Source of the DNA: Gammaproteobacteria bacterium
Lineage (GTDB): Bacteria > Pseudomonadota > Gammaproteobacteria > Pseudomonadales > Pseudohongiellaceae
NCBI GenBank assembly: GCA_007571115.1
Contig: RKSA01000153.1
Span: forward strand, 1 to 6,820
Length of the DNA: 6,820 nt
Direction: 5' to 3'
Shown here: piece after piece, positions 5,055-6,820 of the stretch
Numbering within the stretch: position 1 is the stretch's first letter
Layout of the letters: the number at the start of each line of letters is the position of its first letter
Translations under genes and position numbers: made by a program
The notes under the pieces: model-generated
Told to the model about the DNA's origin: nothing
The model's database searches: none
What the model saw: the letters and a program-made list of their open reading frames with translations, nothing else

Positions 5055-6820
5055 AGAAGCGCAGGCGAGCGCCGATGCTCGCCGAGCGTCCTGGTGCGCC
5101 ATAGCCAAGCACTCGCTGGTAGTGTTCGTCGAGAATGTTTTCCAGCCGCGCGAACCATTCGACCCGCTCCGACATGCGATAGCGGGCAGTCAGGTCGAGG
5201 CGCGTCCAGCCCGCCACTTCGCCAGCGTCGCCAAAGGCGGGCTCGGCGCCGTTATGGCGCAGCAGCAGGCGCCCCGAAAGCGCGTCCCCGAGTTCGAAAT
5301 CGAGGCTCAGGTCGCCGCTGTGCCTGGGAACCTCGACGAGAGCGGCGCCGCTGGCGCCGCTGGCGTCGCTGGCGTCGATGAAGGCATAGCCCGCGTTCAG
5401 TCGCAGCGAGGCCGACAATGCGATGCTGCCGTGCATTTCGATTCCCCTCGAATCGACCACGGCGATATTGTCGTATCCGCCCTCGGCAAAGGAGAAATTG
5501 ATCAGGTTCTCGGTCGATTGATGGAACGCGGCCAGGCCGAAGCTGGTGCGCGCGTCGCTGGCGGTCCATTCGAAGCCGGCATCGAGCGCCGTGGACGATT
5601 CGGGCTCGAGGCCGGGGTTCGGCTCGCTGGCGCCGCAGCAGAAGTACGTCGACTGGAACAGCGTCGGCGCCTTGAAGCCGCTTCCCCAACTCGCCCGCAG
5701 CAGCACGTTCGGATGCAGCTCGAAGGCCGCGCCGAAACGCGCCGTCAGCTCCGAGCCGAAGCGTTCGTGCCGATCCGAGCGCAGCCCGCCGGTCAGTGTC
5801 AGCCTGGCGCTGGGCTTGAATTCATGCACCGCGAACAGCCCATCGATGGCGAGTTCCTCGTTCGACGATTCGAGCTGTTCGCGCTCGGCGCCGAAGGCCA
5901 GCGTGTGGCCTTGGCTGATCGACCAGGTGCCTTGATAGCGATACACCGAGCGTTCGCCCGCAGCGCTGAAGCTGCTCGCGCCAGCGCTGAAATTGTGCCG
6001 ATCGATCGTCGAATGGCCGAGCATGAAGAGCTGTTCGAGCCTGCCGCCGAGAGCCAGTAGGCGCAACGAGAGCTTCGCGGTGAGTTCCTCGACTTCGCTG
6101 CTTTCGTCGCCATCGGCGACATTGCCCTGGGTGCCGAACTCGAAACTGTCAAAATCGGTATCGGCCGATGTCGCTCGCAAGCTCGCTCGCAAGCGCGCAC
6201 CGCGAGCCAGCCGGAGGCTGCCTTTCGCCGTCAAGTGCCGCGATTCGAAGCCATCGGCTTCACTGTTGCCATTGGCTGCATCGGCCTTGGAAATACCATC
6301 GCTTGACACGGCAGCACCTGCAAGCTGGAAATCTCCGGCCTCGCTGGCGGCGCCGAGCGACGCTCTGCCGTGGAATGTCGCGAAAGAGCCGTACTCGGCA
6401 GACACGCTGCCAGCGCTTCCGGGTTCAGGCTCGCTCGTGACGATGGCGACGACTCCGCCGATCGCGTCCGAGCCCCAAAGCGAAGACTGCGGCCCTTTCA
6501 ATACCTCGATGCGTTCGATCGAGCCGCTGTCGAAGCGCGAGAAATCGTAGCCGCCGCCAGGGCTCGAAAGATCGTTGACGGGAACGCCATCGACGAGCAC
6601 CAGGGTCTGCTCGCTGGCAGCGCCGCGAATTCGCACCTTCGCCAGCCCGCCAAAAGCGCCGTTCTGGTTCACGGTGACGCCAGGCGCCGCAGCGAGCGCG
6701 TCGGCCGCGAAGGCAAAGCCGAGCGCTTGCAGCTCGGCGGCATCGATGATGCTCGTGCTGGCGCCGCTCTCGTTCACAGACTGGCCGAGGCGAGTGCCTT
6801 CGACGACGATTTCATCGATG
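5053..6820 (-). CDS. btuB: TonB-dependent outer-membrane receptor, BtuB-like (5' truncated)
   Basis: The frame runs from the right window edge to the TAG at 5055-5053, with 588 visible residues; only the signal peptide and true start are missing. The first visible residues IDEIVVEGTRLG contain a TonB box (DEIVV). The plug follows: KVRIRGA (about 61-67), LVLVDGVPVND (73-83) and IEVLKGPQSSLWGSDAIGGV (104-123), the last closely resembling BtuB's GSDAIGG block. The rest is a beta-barrel with the usual GSGFKAPTLFQ and PNPGLEPESS blocks. It ends NILDEHYQRVLGYGAPGRSASIGARLRF, with the terminal phenylalanine used for outer-membrane assembly. Expected total length, about 610-620, matches BtuB. It would import substrate into the periplasm using TonB energy for the adjacent ABC importer. 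Only two cysteines are visible and they are adjacent (394-395), in an exposed-loop position. A GTG at 6777 is not the start because it lies downstream of the TonB box. A siderophore receptor is the main alternative. Confidence 0.9.
   Translation of the reverse strand, partial: IDEIVVEGTRLGQSVNESGASTSIIDAAELQALGFAFAADALAAAPGVTVNQNGAFGGLAKVRIRGAASEQTLVLVDGVPVNDLSSPGGGYDFSRFDSGSIERIEVLKGPQSSLWGSDAIGGVVAIVTSEPEPGSAGSVSAEYGSFATFHGRASLGAASEAGDFQLAGAAVSSDGISKADAANGNSEADGFESRHLTAKGSLRLARGARLRASLRATSADTDFDSFEFGTQGNVADGDESSEVEELTAKLSLRLLALGGRLEQLFMLGHSTIDRHNFSAGASSFSAAGERSVYRYQGTWSISQGHTLAFGAEREQLESSNEELAIDGLFAVHEFKPSARLTLTGGLRSDRHERFGSELTARFGAAFELHPNVLLRASWGSGFKAPTLFQSTYFCCGASEPNPGLEPESSTALDAGFEWTASDARTSFGLAAFHQSTENLINFSFAEGGYDNIAVVDSRGIEMHGSIALSASLRLNAGYAFIDASDASGASGAALVEVPRHSGDLSLDFELGDALSGRLLLRHNGAEPAFGDAGEVAGWTRLDLTARYRMSERVEWFARLENILDEHYQRVLGYGAPGRSASIGARLRF
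5341..5376. repeat. 9-nt tandem repeat in a loop of the receptor barrel
   Basis: Units of the type gctggcgtc occur at 5350-5358 (with c for t near the end), 5359-5367 and 5368-5376, with a degenerate copy at 5341-5349. On the minus strand they encode the run DAS-DAS-GAS-GAA between barrel strands GYAFI and PRHSGDLSLDF. In-frame copy change would lengthen or shorten this loop. Confidence 0.7.
6171..6194. repeat. 12-nt direct repeat within the receptor gene
   Basis: TCGCTCGCAAGC is present twice back to back (6171-6182, 6183-6194). It encodes LRAS-LRAT in a predicted barrel strand. Small in-frame duplication; no further role seen. Confidence 0.7.

Overview
The window comes from a high-GC bacterium, most likely a Gram-negative member of the Pseudomonadota (Proteobacteria). 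It has a TonB-dependent outer-membrane receptor, a lipobox-bearing binding protein and strongly G/C-biased codon use. The class is not settled from sequence alone; alpha- or gammaproteobacteria both fit.

Left part, plus strand (1-1371): the C-terminal 456 codons of a large DNA methyltransferase of the type III restriction-modification Mod kind, cut by the left edge. Its catalytic motifs lie outside the window, and no Res (helicase/nuclease) gene follows it. Next is a 251-base non-coding leader (1372-1622) with a fair sigma70-type promoter and several small inverted repeats. It leads into a single AT-rich gene (1623-2327) for a NYN/PIN-like (LabA/DUF88-type) putative nuclease. Codon use in this gene is sharply unlike everything else here, so it looks horizontally acquired.

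Right part, minus strand (6820 down to 2338): a tight four-gene uptake operon, read right to left. It encodes a BtuB-like TonB-dependent receptor (5' end beyond the right edge, TonB box visible), a BtuF-like lipoprotein substrate-binding protein, a FecCD/BtuC-type permease and a BtuD/FecE-type ATPase. Gaps are 8 nt, an ATGA overlap, and 5 nt. Together they form a complete route for a scarce TonB-dependent nutrient across both membranes. Vitamin B12 or another corrinoid is the best guess; a siderophore or haem remains possible. The likely control region (for example a cobalamin riboswitch) would be upstream of the receptor, outside the window.

The two gene blocks converge with only 10 bases between stop codons. 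A small hairpin spans the ATPase stop codon.

The most unusual structure is a run of four 20-nt tandem repeats (4151-4230). It encodes the last 27 residues of the binding protein, cycling through all three reading frames, and also supplies the Shine-Dalgarno-like GGAG upstream of the overlapping permease start. Second is the lone AT-rich NYN gene beside a Mod gene with no visible Res partner. I found no RNA genes, CRISPR array, transposase or phage structural gene.
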